Positions 23,011-36,122 of a stretch of DNA of 64,000 nt are shown piece after piece (the first letter of the stretch is position 1; every line of letters starts with the position of its first letter). The translations under genes were made by a program, and so were the position numbers. The DNA is taken from positions 19,733,509 through 19,797,508 of the forward strand of contig NW_019211458.1 of the NCBI RefSeq assembly GCF_002443255.2. Direction: 5' to 3'. The notes under the pieces were generated by a model that was not told the DNA's origin, ran no database searches, and was given only the letters and a program-made list of their open reading frames with translations. The stretch is from Varroa destructor. Lineage: Eukaryota > Arthropoda > Arachnida > Mesostigmata > Varroidae.

Positions 23011-24602
23011 CGCATATACATTGAGTAATAATAGCGTGCACATAAACAGTGAACAGTACCTCAATTAAGACAAATTTTAGCAGACTGTCTTTCATAACGA
23101 ATACGCCTTCGTCCGCTACGCCTGATACCAGACAAAAGTCAGTTCTTTTAACGACAAACTTCTCATGATAGAAAACAATGGTTGTCTTCGCAGTTGGAAA
23201 GGAAACAGACTACTATTATTTAATCATACTCACTAAGCGGGCTACTATCAACATCAAGACCTTCACTGAAATTCACGGTGTATGTCGTTGTCAGTTTTTA
23301 TGCGATCTTTGAAAAAAACAAAGGATAATTCTATGAGGAGAACCAGAAGATCCTCTATGGCCTTTGAATTTAAAGGATTAAAGAATTGGTCAAAATGGCA
23401 TATTTTTTTTATGCATCTGGTTTTTTTCGTACGGGAATCAACGACTGTTTTAGTGAAGAGATTATTAAATGCTGATTGGGCCGGTCAGGTAAGCTCTATA
23501 GATGATTGTTTTTGAATACCTTTTCTCTATTTCGCTTTAATAACTTTTTGATTATCTCCAGTAAAAACGATTAAATAAATTTTGACTGATCAGATGCACC
23601 TTTCAAACGTTTTTGTAATTTTTGACTATTTGCATTTTTAAAAGCTTTGGTGCGCTATCAACCCCAGAATGTAATTCCGTTGAACTTTTCTTTGTGCGTA
23701 GCGTATTTGAGCGATTCCTTACCGAACCTAGTGGAATGACGCTTCTAGCAATCCCGTTTTAGTCTCAAGCGTATCAAGTTTAATAGCATAGTTAGCACTC
23801 TTATATTACAGTCCTGGGTAAGCTAGCAAACATTCAGTCATTATCATGAATGCCCTTTTCTATAGTTCTTTTCCAAAAAAAAAGTTCCCTGTCCGAGAAC
23901 TCGCAGCACACTCCGGCCATAAAGTATGCACGACTTCGGCAGCCGAACGTCCAGTCCCGTGCTGTAACACCAGCCGGCTATATCTCCATGTATACGAATA
24001 TCGAAATGCCCCCTTTAGCCTCTTAGTTCTCGATATGTAATTCCCTTACTTCAGTTCTTCAATTATAGTGTATGCTTCATCCGTGTTCGTTACTATCCTT
24101 GAACCTTAATCCAATTTACCTCGACCAGTCCAGATCATTTCTGCTTCTCTCCCATTGTTATCATTCTGTAGATTTTCTCTGTAGACCGCCACAGCCTATA
24201 CAATATGTTCTTTGTATTACATCATTCATATCAATGACAACAACGTCACAGTGATCAGTCATGATCTGTGCCATGTATAAAGCGCCTGTACATCACCGTT
24301 GGCCACCTCGCGTCTCATCTGCTTTTGTCTGTGATTTTTAAATAAGTTCTATGCAATAATCGGGGATAGGTTATTGGTGGGAGGGTTCGTGATTCCTAGG
24401 GGAAACCAAAGACTGCAGACTCCTCATCGCAGATCACTTTGACTAGATTTTTTCGTAGTACCTTCATACGGGGGTACTCACTTTAAATTATGCTATCCAT
24501 TGAGGCGCTGCTGTAGGCAAAAAACAGCAATGACTCAAGGTCATAGAGGCCTTGGGGATAACGAAGCCGATTACGGTCCTATTGAAGCCGCATACATCTA
24601 TA

Positions 24603-24614
24603 CTCCAAGTTAGC

Positions 24615-24653
<39 letters not shown>

Positions 24654-24668
24654 ATAGCTAACTTGGAG
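24603..24668. repeat. Long AT-cored inverted repeat
   Basis: Arms of 22 bases (CTCCAAGTTAGCTATATACA, then TA, and its exact complement) flank an alternating TA core. The whole 66-base unit can extrude as a cruciform. The unique 15-base outer parts rule out simple TA slippage as the only cause. Confidence 0.95.
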
Positions 24669-26205
24669 CTATATATATAGCCTAAAGGCAAAGATAATTA
24701 TTAACTCTAAGTAGTTATGGTGAATATACTAATATATCTAGGCGGCTATATTTCATGTATAGGTGAGGCACGTAAGGTCTGTTCTAGAGAGGAAGACACG
24801 TTTGTGTCGCGTATTATCATGATTATGTTCAACTTCGAGTACACATTTTTCGATCTGGTTTGCCCATAAGCTATTTCTAGCCCTGAGCGTTGGCGTATAC
24901 CACTTGCATGTCCTTGACTATAATTTTGGACAAACAGAAGTACAGCTTTTATTTTCGTTGTTATACAAAATGTTGCTTTTATCATAATTTTCCTTACCAT
25001 TTTTATTTAACCTAGCAGTTCGTGAGCCAGACCGTTTTCTTATTATATTATCCTTAGGGAAATGCTACTTTCGCGTGTTCCGTACTAAAAGTCAGAAGAC
25101 AATTAGTAGAAAAGAAAAAAGCTAAGAAAGACGCTAGGAAAATCATGTTTGTTCGTTGGCTTTTCTGGTAATCTAACCGTTTTCAGCCCATGTGATGGTG
25201 TGTATAATGTTTGTGCTAAACTGGTCGTTGGACATTTTTAGTCAGCCTTATCTATGGTATTGTAATGTAATGCGTCCATTTTATGCAGAAAAGCCACGAT
25301 AATTGACTCTAGCCCTATTATTTACCTCGTTTAGTTCGCGGTTGTTACTTTATCTTTTGCTGCCGTTGTTATCTGGCTTGTTGAATAGCTGACGCCCTGA
25401 ATCACGTCGATGATAGCTGAGAGACATTGTCTATGATAGCCTTTCAATGGTCGCTATTCTTGACGACCTTCCTGTTACGCGTACCTATGTATTCGAATAT
25501 GCATGCAGTACATGAATGCAGACGATAAATGTACTATAGCACGCCTGAAAATCAGCGTATGTAAATCTAGGCCATAATAATTGTAATGACGACAGGCATG
25601 CTATACAACGTTAGCAGCGGAAGTGACCATAACCAACCTCACTTCTTTTCAGTGTCCTCTTATTGCTTACAGAGATTTACAGATTTGTCTTTCGCTCGTA
25701 ACGCCGTCCCAAGACGCCGGTGTTTTTCACCCCATTTTGCCCCTGGAGCTACATCCCATACGCTCTTTTCCGTCAAATAACCATAACTACATCAGCGCCA
25801 TCGGTCAAGAGCAGACTCTCCCATATCATCGTGTAGTGCACGTCTCATTACCGTGTGCACGGACGCTTGTTAAATGCGAATTCAGAGCGGAGATGAGTAC
25901 GTACATTTAAGTACGTTCAGCAACTTGCAATAGACATGAATAATAGTAGCGAGAACTCAATTTAGCCGCGGGCTTCACTACTCTCTGACCAGTACACTAT
26001 TGCAGCTTTACTAAGTAAACATAATACCGCGCAACTCTATAAGAGTCTGGATTTAAACCGTAGACTCTGTTTAGCGCTCGTTGGTGCATGGTCATATTAA
26101 TTTATGCCGCAGAACCTACTTTGTTGTCCAATTAATTGCGTTGTGTTGCCGTACACAATACACGGCCTATTCAGGCTAAAAAAAATGCCACAGAATCGAG
26201 CTCTT

Positions 26206-26247
26206 TTGCGTGCTACAATCGCCCATGTGGGCGATTGTAGCACGCAA
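26206..26247. repeat. Near-perfect 42-base palindrome
   Basis: Two exactly complementary 20-base arms (TTGCGTGCTACAATCGCCCA and its complement) are separated by only 2 bases. Composition is mixed, so this is not a microsatellite. It sits about 20 bases after a run of A. Confidence 0.97.
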
Positions 26248-27999
26248 TATGGGGCGCCTACATTTTACCGACACCCTCTGGATACAAATACATAATGTAA
26301 TACTTAGCATAAATTGATGGTGTAATAGATTCTTTTCCGGGCAGAGCTACACGATGAAGTTACAGGAAAAAAGAGATAGATACTCCTGCCGTTCTCTTAA
26401 TCATTAGCAAACTACCTACCATGCAGCCATGAACAGCAAGTCAGTGATGGAGCACAGCCTTATTTGAGAAAAACGGAATATTCAAATAGGTGGAGAGCGA
26501 GAAGAAGGAAAACGTCCGCTTATTTGATGATTTTAAATGAGACCGCTCTCTCTAGTTTCATTCTCTCGCCCACAGCCTCTATCTTCCGATCGTCAGGCCG
26601 AGACCTAATTCCAGTATCATCAATTCTGGTCATCTACTGGTCCAACTAATACATGATAATGAGCATGCATTACGATGTGATTGCTACTGCATATGGCTAG
26701 TCGACGCCACCGCTAAATTGGCTCGCTACCAGACAAGACTAGACGGTACGAGGCAAGCGATCTTGCCTAAATCAGACTATACTGTATCAAATAACAACAA
26801 CAGGTTACCCCCTGATCGTTTATATTGTTGTCGTACCGACCTATGTAGCTATTATCGCATATATGTTCTTCTGTGCGCTACCTTTACAAGGTCGCAATCG
26901 GTGATTTTGTTTAAATAAATATTGGTGAGTGGAAACCGATGTTGATTGGCGCCGCGGGAATGTTGGAGATGGATGTGAAGCAGCGAAAGCAAGAACCCAA
27001 AACCGCCGACCCACTTACTATCCAGTATAATATAAATACTCATATAGCTTTCCCATGTAGGGTCGTTTCGAGCGGATAGGTAACAGTGGTTCTCACGCAT
27101 CGCCATCAGATCTGGATTGTCGGTCCAGCTAACGATAAGCTGCGGCTGTTTGCTCGACTAGGTTAATTTGCGCTCTCGTCCGGCGGCTCTCGTAATAGCC
27201 TTATTCTCAAAAAGAGTTCCAAACTGCTAGTTGGCCGATGTAACTTCTTATTTTACGCCATTGCTAGCGTGGGTTAAAAGTGTTGTGAATGGGTTCTGAA
27301 GAAAGATGAAAGTAATTTTCGCGCCCTACTGATCTTTATACTGCGTTGGTCATCAAATCGGTTTAGATAGACAGCTATGATATTCCTTTTGTAAAGGAGA
27401 TAGAACGCAGAAATACTAAGCCCCCTTTTTTTTGACACTTCTTCTGATTCTGCAAAGGTAAACACGCGGAAATTGTCTACGCTGGGTAGTTACTTTTGCC
27501 ACGACTAAATACTTCACCCGATTGACTAGCATTTTTATCAGTGAGCCATAAAAGTAAGAGCAGTTAAAACTGTATAGTTTAGCATTACTTCAGTCAACAG
27601 ATAACGATTGCCTGTTCCTACCAACTGTGTATTTGTTAAGATCCATCGATTCACTCACATCTATTAGACGCCGGCCGATAGTCGACTGCATTGAACCACG
27701 AACGTTGAGGACTTCAACATATTCACAGCAGAGTCGATTTTTACACCTGTGGAGACCGGTCGGCTGGAAACCACGAACTTCTCCAACATAGACAGACCCG
27801 GACAGAGAATCAATCCATGTTTTACTTCAATCACAAACCGATAATGCATAATGCTCAGTTTTTGCTATGGTACCAAACGTCCGTAAACGTGTAGCTTCTA
27901 TGGAAAACGTCCTTGGTGCTACGAGGTTTGTGTATCAGCTTCTGGAAAGTTGCCATGCTAAATTGTTAATTTTTTTCTACACATATTCTTTGAGCATTT

Positions 28000-30900
28000 G
28001 ATTATCGCAATTAGACAGACTAGAATTGATACGTTATAGCGTGGAAGGCACCGCAGCCCCATTTCTGTCTCAGGCAATACCACCTATATAGTATATACGC
28101 TTGTGATGTCTGTCTAGTTGTAATAATCGAGTGACCCGCATGCCGTTTACTTTTGCTATTAGCAGATGTATCTGCAGGTAGCAGATCTAGGACCAGCAAC
28201 AATAGAAGTAGAATGGAATATCGAAGTTGATCATTTGGGTCAATTGTAAGAGTTCTGTTATTTTTCAAATCATTACTTGTTACTTATTAATGAATGCCTC
28301 TAATACCAGTAAAATAGGTAAAGAAATAAATATAAACACATGTCAAGGGGCATATCGGCAAATGAACCTAGGTATGGCGACTGGATAATCAAGTTAACTA
28401 ATTTACTTTGCGTCAGAACAACCAGTGAACTTACACTGCATCTTTAAACTAAGTTCATCAAACCTTGTTTTTGTTATTTATGCAGTAACAGCACATATTG
28501 AAACGGCCGTAAGCCTTTTCGTGCAGAGCGCCCCAAAGGGTGTACGTTTGCTGCTTTTTCGGCCGACTTTCAGATTTTCCGTGACGTGTGAATATTTTCT
28601 GAAGTTTGTGAGTATTTGTTGTGCTGAGGCTCTGTTCTGCCTTGCCGTGTTCGTAAACAGGTTTGCTGTAGGTTCCTTCTTCTGGTATCGTTTGTAATGC
28701 ACGCTTTTGTAGATATCGTATCAAGTCGTTATCTAGCAAGCTATGTGTCAGTCTTCGATTTATGGCTGCATAAAAACGTTCATCAAAGATCAGAAACGTA
28801 CACTAATGGAACGGTATACTATTGCATAATCTGCAGTGTTGCACTTTAACTAAGCATAGGTATATCTGGGATTCGGATAGCATCGGTTGACGAGGAGCTA
28901 TTGGCCCAAAGACAAAACGCAGAAATTGATTATTACCCGAGATACTCTGCGTGTACCAGTCTATGTGGGATATAATTTGTTCCCCACACACATCCAGGAG
29001 CGCCTTTTTTGAATAGTATTCATGTGGTTACAGTTTATCAGGGGAAAGAATATGGCATTCCGTAAGGAGACAGGGACGCGGGCAACAAACTGGCTATGTC
29101 GCATGGTCGAGTTGAAAAACAGAGGTACTCAGCTGGCGCCGAAGTGAGAGGGAAATGAATCTAGCGAAGTACAAGGTGATATGGTCCCCTTTTAGCTAAA
29201 TAGATTCCGCCGGAAATATTAGGAGCAGTACTGCATATTGCATAGCATCTTTGAAGCCGGTAGGTGTAATATATGTCCCTGTTCTTGCACTTTTGTAAAT
29301 TGTATTAAAATGTGCTTCCTTTCTTTAGTAAGAAGTGTTGATTGTCCACTTCCTGTGTTTACTTGAGTGATCGAATTAGGGTATGCTCAGCAGTTTTTCA
29401 TCGATTTTGACCGAATCATTTCTCCGTATTGGCCCGTCATCTGTCTCGAATCACGATTTGTACGATATACGCTTCGAACGACAATATAGTTTCGTTTGAA
29501 GTCAACGTTCTCCCTCAGCCATGGAGGAATACCTAGCATCTATTCTTAAGTACCGCACCTAGAGTTCTAGGATATTCCTAAATTCTGGGGTTTTAGAATA
29601 TCCACAGAAGTATTTTAGTTTTTCGAATGAGAACGAAGCACTCTTCAGTCTTAGCTGTCCGAATGATCAAAAAAGGTTTTCACCGAAACCGAAACTGAAC
29701 AGTCATCGCTTGCAGCATCACCGTCGTTGGTTCCTAGACGTAAAAAATCGCTCTGCGTACCTCTTTGGGCACAGGCCTGATCCGAGTTTTTAAGCAGGTC
29801 GCGCATTCGTCGCTGGCTTTAAATTGGCGATGAGGACGAACCGTAATGGAATAGATATATGAAGATAGCACTTCTTCTGATGGAGCTCCACTTGATAGAG
29901 TCCGACGGAAACGAAAAACCAATTCCGTTAAATTGTTCCTGTTGTGCGTGCACGATGTCATCGGTGTTTAAAGGACACACAATTACGTTAGAGATTAAAA
30001 TGGTTTAAGCGTTCGCAGTAGCGGAGGCGACCTAACCATACAATAAACGCGTCCAACTCTTAAAAAAAAAGGATTAAAGGTTAAAGGAGATAAAAAATGA
30101 TGATCAAAAGCATGAAACAAGAGTGAGAAATAGATAACTGAATTCTGTGAGCGTGGGCAAATCATTTGCTGTCGGACAGCATCGATTTGGGCAAGTCGTC
30201 GCTGGTTACATGAATCCGTGATCCATGCTTCGTAGTGTGTGTTTGTCTCTTTGGAGCGAGTTCGGGACGGCGGCGGCGGCTGCTGCGAAAGTTCGATCCA
30301 AATCAAGCCTAACTGATGCGTGCGTACGAGATGTCCAGTATTATGAAAGCAACATCATATACGGCAGCGAATATATATTTAGACTCAAGGAAGCAATTAG
30401 ATCGTCATCGATTATGAAATTAAGTTGGTAACTTGGTTGGCCGTACTGACCGTTTCATTCATCGGTAAAACCCTAAGCAGATTAGTCAATTTAACGATAG
30501 CTAACTATTCAATCTGTGTTATGAACAGCCGATACACGTTAAATGGGAGTGAAGAAAGGCAAGAGAGACACTTCAGTGTTAGGAACTAGCGAGAGTATGG
30601 AGTTTCTTCAGTAGCAACACTAACAGCGTCCAAGTGTTTCCGTCCTATATTTATCCCGTAGCCACTGGCCACATTGTTCTAACCACTTACTCAGCCAAGC
30701 TCCGGAGCCACCAACTATTCTACTAGATATTACCCACTAGACCGAGCCATTGAAACTGTTGAGGTTCGAACTTCCGATATAAATTGGCTTACGACACTAT
30801 CGACCATCGACTGGGAGATGACACTGTAAATCTCACTCCGCTGTCTCGTAGCGCAGATACGGAAGCGATCGGGACGCCGAATCGGGCGTACGTGATGACA

Positions 30901-31100
30901 ATATCATTATAGGAGCTCACATTATACGACCTCGTCACCATACGATAGACTACTTAGACGTGTACCGCACCATATTATAGATCACCTAGTTTGAAAGTTG
31001 CCCTAGGTGCCACTAGGAAGGGGCAGACGCTAATTCTGTGCTTCATCTCATCGTGCTTCACCTGCTCACATTTACTTTCATATACGAAGCTGGTATGATA
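28000..31100. other. Stretch without a defensible gene
   Basis: Short frames only. A minus-strand frame at 28020-28268 has a leucine-rich hydrophobic core but no in-frame ATG (see findings). A small GGC/GCT triplet run lies near 30270-30290. Nothing else is supported. Confidence 0.45.
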
Positions 31101-31185
31101 CGCCTTTGCGCAAGTGGAGGATTAAGCCAACAGTAGCCGGTTAATGAATGTTCGATAAGAATTTACGATGGCTGATCCTAAAATT

Positions 31186-31200
31186 AAAAAAAAAAAAAAA
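31186..31200. repeat. Poly(A) run
   Basis: A run of 15 A. The upstream DNA shows no transcript-like features, so I do not read it as a retrocopy tail. Confidence 0.8.
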
Positions 31201-31847
31201 CTGGAAGAAAAAGGAAGATGGCGAAAAAATCCGTCAGAAGAGTGTCAGATTTTTAGCCACATCCGCAACCATGCTCGCGTTTACTATAAGTCCAGACTAG
31301 TATATTTGTACAAATATGATATATGTTTGCAATGAAGGTACCTTCACCGACATTACACTCACCGTTACTCAAACGCTTTCTAGTGATTCTGTTGTTGGAA
31401 CACTTGAAATCTTCATGCGCATGCCAACAAGCCAGCTGAACCACCATACGCTAAACTCAAAATAGATTGAACTTTCCAAGGTCTCTGCTTCGATATCCTT
31501 TCTCAACCTACTTGCTTGCCAGCCAAACGAACTCGACTGGGCGGTACCCCCAGTTTTTTCCTGAAGTAAGCATTGCGTTCTGAACACCCATTGAATGTAC
31601 AGGCACCGCAAACGACTAGCCGTTTGAAACAGCTACGATATTTCTACTGGAACATAGCGGCAGCCAGATAGGCCATCTGGCGAGCGCGAAGCCGCCGTCT
31701 GTGCTAAGGACGGTCCAGTTGGCTTCGTTGCCATTACTAGACGCCTCAAGAGTGTGTCCGGCAAAGCGGGGTTTCGTCTTGCATCATTGCATCGCTGCTG
31801 GTAGCGGTCGAGGGAACGGACGACGAAAGCACAATTTCTACAATTCC

Positions 31848-32017
31848 ATGACGCCCTCAGTGTCTCTCTTACACATTCGACTCCTACTGTTACTCGCTGC
31901 TTGCGAGTCCTTTACAAAGGAGGCAAGGCCAGCCGCGTACGTACACCCACACACGAGACAGACCCTTCGACAGGTTGTGTGTCCTGACAAACGCTACGGC
32001 CTCGCCGAGGAGTCACG
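31848..32017 (+). CDS. Candidate first coding exon of a secreted protein
   Basis: The ATG at 31848 starts a classic signal-peptide layout: a short N-region, one Arg, then RLLLLLAAC and a polar, cleavable-looking ESFTKEARPAA. About 30 further residues follow (YVHPHTRQTLRQVVCPDKRY, then GLAEES) before a strong CACG|GTAAGA donor at 32018. Exit phase is 2. The frame is open upstream to 31701 without a better start. The -3 base is T, so the initiation context is weak. A lone KR pair (PDKRYG) might be a processing site, but one pair does not make a prohormone. No family is recognised, and no downstream exon of matching phase was identified. Confidence 0.33.
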
Positions 32018-32847
32018 GTAAGAGAGACGGTAGACGTAGCTGCTGCTGCCGCCGTCGCAGTCGTGTTTTGTTACTACACGGCAGGCAATTTCTCTCAGAT
32101 GCTTTCCCCACACCCTAAGCTTCTCCTCTCTAGTCGTTGGACAGTCTATGTCTGTAGACACTTGGAGACTCATGACTGACCAAGCTGACAAACCTTGCCC
32201 AATGCAGTGGCTGGTAGTAGGCTTCTGCTGACTTCGAACTGTTAGGTAGACCTAGCGTCGCTTTTGCTGGCTGCCCGATCCAGTGTCCCAGTCTGGCCTC
32301 GCCACGAATAGCAATGACGAGACACAAACGTGCGTCAAGAGCCACTTGAATGGATGACAAAGAGTGGGTCAGCGATGAAGGCAGCGAACGATTTCAAGAG
32401 ACCCCTTTCTTGCATCGGGGCATCGACTCTTCATGCTACTCTCAGGACTCTCCCCGCCTTTAAACCACCCATTCTATAGGATGGCTCATCCGGTATACAT
32501 GTACATCTATATAGTCGGTGGCATCCACTAACTTCGCCAGAGGGAGCAGGCTGAGTAAAAAATGACACGCAAGCCAGCGAATCGTAGTAATGTTACGGGA
32601 ATGGCTGATCGACCAAAATAGTCCATCACACTTTATTAATACTAGTGAAGTGCACGAAAAACGATTGGCATCACCGTTACAACGTCGACGCTTCACGGCG
32701 ATTATAATTGATTATGATCTCGGTTAACGCCGGCACCTCTAACAGACAAGCAATGCCAATTCCAGATAGCATATCGTTATGATTATGGTAACCTATACTA
32801 CTCTACGATTCAAGCGGGTCGTGTTACTGTTATGTTAGACGCACTTT

Positions 32848-32896
32848 TGAACGCTGTCGCTGGTATATGTTCTATATATACCAGCGACAGCGTTCA
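32848..32896. repeat. Perfect inverted repeat with 7-base loop
   Basis: Two exactly complementary 21-base arms (TGAACGCTGTCGCTGGTATA, then T) are separated by 7 bases. The arms are of mixed composition. Confidence 0.96.
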
Positions 32897-33395
32897 TATA
32901 TAAAGATATATATGATTTAGCCATTAGATAGAGGTACCTATGGACAATATACTGTCAATATTCTAGCTTTTTAATTAGTGCTGCAATTCTTTCAGATTAA
33001 TAGGTTCGTATCTAGGCTATCTGTGGCTATTTTTCTATTGAGCAACTTCTGCTCTCCCCAACACGGTTCGTATTTTTGAAAACCTCTCTACCAGCTTTGT
33101 TTATCACTGGCCGTAGAAATGGACGACGACAAGCCGCAGTCAAACGGGCTCAGCTCAAAGCGGATACGCTCTCTGAATCTATCTAACACAAACACGATAG
33201 CTATATTGATGTCTTTCACTGTCACCATATCTCATTGCGTCTTTAATTGCTCATCGAAATGAATGTATAGCGTATAGATCCGGACGATTTCCCTGCTAAA
33301 CATTTCATCGATGATATATGGCTGCATAGCCTGTATTCGTGAGCTTCACCAGATTATCATTTCAACAGTGTCTATTAGTAAAGGCTGTATTTCAG

Positions 33396-33540
33396 TGGGG
33401 GAAATTATCTTCTGCCCGATCACAAAGCCCGAGGCATCCGTCGTCGACGAATGCTACTTTGACTCTGGTCGTTTCGACTCGGTAGCGCTCTGTCGTAGAC
33501 CCATCTCCTTCGACCCGCAGCGGCTATCGCGCTGGCGGTA
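33396..33540 (+). CDS. Candidate internal coding exon
   Basis: An acceptor (GGCTGTATTTCAG, ending at 33395) opens a frame reading GEIIFCPITKPEASVVDECY, then FDSGRFDSVALCRRPISF and DPQRLSRW, up to a GTA|GTAAGC junction at 33541. Entry phase is 1 and exit phase is 2. Codons favour C or G at the third position. The same frame, after a TAG TAA pair at the donor, stays open to 33904, which makes the region unusual (see findings). No family is recognised. Confidence 0.27.
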
Positions 33541-34052
33541 GTAAGCCATCCATTGCGATCCTTTCCTAGCTATCGAGAGAGTGTTACCCTTCCCTCCAAG
33601 TGGCGAGGACTACAATCGCTCCTGCACGCTTAGCTTACTGGACGAGGCGGCGCTGCGGCGTCGGCAGGCAAGTAAACGCTGTGTAGAGAGGTTTGTCTCC
33701 AAACCAAGCCGACGTTTAGGCGGCGACGTTCATGAGACAGTCTCATTCTTGCGAGCCTCGCAAGAGGCTACTATGTCCCGCGGATACCTGAAAAAGCCAT
33801 TACTCAGCTTGTTCCTATTTAACGTGCGTGAGTGGCGTCAAGAAGCGTTGCAGCGATCGAGGCCGGGCCAACAGCTAGCGACTGAAAGCGTAACACAACG
33901 CTAACAGCGAGCACTAGCAATAATCGCACGCCCGCATCTGCTTGCTATACTACGTTACAGTGAGTGAGAGTGGCGAAGCCAAGCTGCTATGGATTATTCC
34001 TATTGTGTATACTGCAGGAAGCGCTCCTTCTGTACGCAGGACTGTTAATACA

Positions 34053-34093
34053 TGTGTCTGTGTGTGTGTGCGTGCGTGCGTGCGTGCGTGTGT
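34053..34093. repeat. (TG)n / (CGTG)n microsatellite
   Basis: A TG run passing into five or so CGTG units. Confidence 0.9.
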
Positions 34094-34500
34094 TAAGTAC
34101 GGTTTGTATCAAGTGAAATTCGTTTCCAGCTGCATTGTCCTACCTGGCCGTGTTGTAAATACAGCCTAGATAGTATTGGATCTGCTTTGCGAACTTTGTA
34201 CAGAGTGAATGAGAAGTGTACGAGAAAGGCTAAAATGACGCTTGGCAAAGTGCCAAACGAAAGTAATCGCCGCGCGTCAGTCGCCGTCTAATCATAGCAA
34301 CACTTGAAGAAGCGATCGGACGTTATATATTGTCATTTGGAAACAACTATCTGCGTTCGTGTCTCCACTGTACGGCTCGCTCAGGGATAGCACGACGCTG
34401 AAACGACGTGCCCAGCGATTCTCACTGCACGTATATAAGTGCTTCTATAGGAGACGGAAAAAATCATCTGGTTAATTTTCCATTTCTATCACTCTGATAT

Positions 34501-34557
34501 TGTTGTTGTTGTTATTGTTGTTGTTGTTGTTGTTGTTGTCGTCGTCGTCGTCGTCGG
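34501..34557. repeat. Compound (GTT)n(GTC)n microsatellite
   Basis: About 13 GTT-type units, one interrupted by ATT, pass abruptly into six GTC units. The Thr-rich minus-strand frame over it is a by-product. Confidence 0.92.
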
Positions 34558-35602
34558 GAGTTCATCTAGCGCTGTAATAATCGTTTGCGGATTTTCTATT
34601 GTGTGCGCCCAAATCAACGCAGCATCTACCAGTATTCTATTTACTCTTTCTGTGTGCGTGTGTATACCTATATAACTCAATTGTAGAATTCATTCGTTGA
34701 GCATGTTTTGACTGTGAACATTTCTAGACACGCGTGATCTTCGTGACCAAGGTTCGCCTCGTGCTCTGGACATAACTTTCATGCTACATAGCAACACACA
34801 GTAACGTGACAAACCAGCTCAGGATTAGATAACGTCATTTCGTCGTTGTATTTTGGCCTCCCTGACGGATAGATCTCCTCCCGGTAGGTGGAACAATTTT
34901 GCCTGTTATGCGCCATGTGACACGACTATGGAAAATAGCCTTGTACGATGGAGAATTTCGCATTTATATTATTCTACTGGAAAATTCTAAGGGCACCGTC
35001 CAGTATGGCACGTGATCTACGCATCGGGTCAATCAGGTTTAACCTCATCCTGATACCGTACAACATTTTCATATGACGTGCGCTAGGCATGCTTGAACGT
35101 TTTCGCTGGACAGCCAACATGTCAGGAATCCGAAAACTTTGTAGTTAGGTTTGTGTGAGTAGCCAGCAGCTGATCCGACGCGGCTTCATGGTGGCACCTA
35201 GGCCAGTGACTCAAACAAATCGATGGAGCTAACCGTCACCAGCTGGCTACTTCCATCTACCTTGTACATTGGTGTTTGGCTAATAGAGTTTGATACTGTT
35301 GTGACATGGCAGGAAATAACGACAACCGAAAAAAGCTTCGGCAGCAGCTTATGCGATGTCGAAGTTTCGGCCAGAAGTTAGCAGTGCGATAAACGATACA
35401 AATTTTACTTAATTTCTATCACAAATGACAGCGACTTTTCCAAGCTGCGTTTGCCCTGGAGGCTGGTCAGCGTTGTTCACCTTCTGTCTTTATCCGCTAT
35501 TAATTTTCTACATAGCTGACAATTAACCAACGTAACGGCATCTACAATAGAGGCGCGTCGTGCGTTACTTCAATTATATTATTATCGGTAGTGTTTTTCG
35601 AG

Positions 35603-35758
35603 TAGCGCGAGAGTTGACGACTGCTCGACACGCTGCTGTAGATGAACGGCAGACATCAGAGTCGGCGTGGAAGACGATCGTCCACGAGGGAATCGACGAC
35701 GGCATTAGTGAGTACAGCCGTGGCATCGCGATGTTCCAATCAGCAGCAGAAGATTTCG
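35603..35758 (+). CDS. Candidate hydrophilic coding exon
   Basis: After an acceptor-like GTGTTTTTCGAG the frame reads a charged, helical-looking peptide (ARELTTARHAAVDERQTSES, AWKTIVHEGIDDG, YSRGIAMFQSAAEDF) with two possible donors, GTGAGT at 35708 or GTAGAA at 35759. The minus strand is open for 155 codons over the same region with a hydrophobic product, as expected for the shadow of a hydrophilic coding strand. Splice evidence is moderate, and no family is recognised. Confidence 0.22.
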
Positions 35759-36122
35759 GTAGAAGAACGAACGATCCATGAAGCCACAGAAACGATGGAA
35801 ATCTGAACGATTCGATCGTGTTACTACGTGTAGTAGTCATAGCAGAAGCGGTACACACTTTGGGCAAGTACGGCATAGAAACGGACGAACCAATTATCGT
35901 CATTTCGATTATAGCCGCTATAATATAGGCAGGCTGACTAAACATCGACGTCTCCTTCACTACGGCTACTACGATGAGAAAACATAGCACAGAGATGCCA
36001 ACAAAAATTATTTTTTCTATCCTGACGTGTCTCGTGGTCATGACAGCAGCGGCGACATATCGACCGCTAGCACCTTTCCGTCAACTTTTACCAAATACTT
36101 GCTCAATGTTGATTGTGTATTT

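Larger units (their letters stand above)
23150..28000. other. Stretch without a defensible gene
   Basis: AT-rich DNA with only short frames. It holds two strong inverted repeats (24603-24668 and 26206-26247, listed separately). No splice-flanked coding stands out. Confidence 0.5.
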
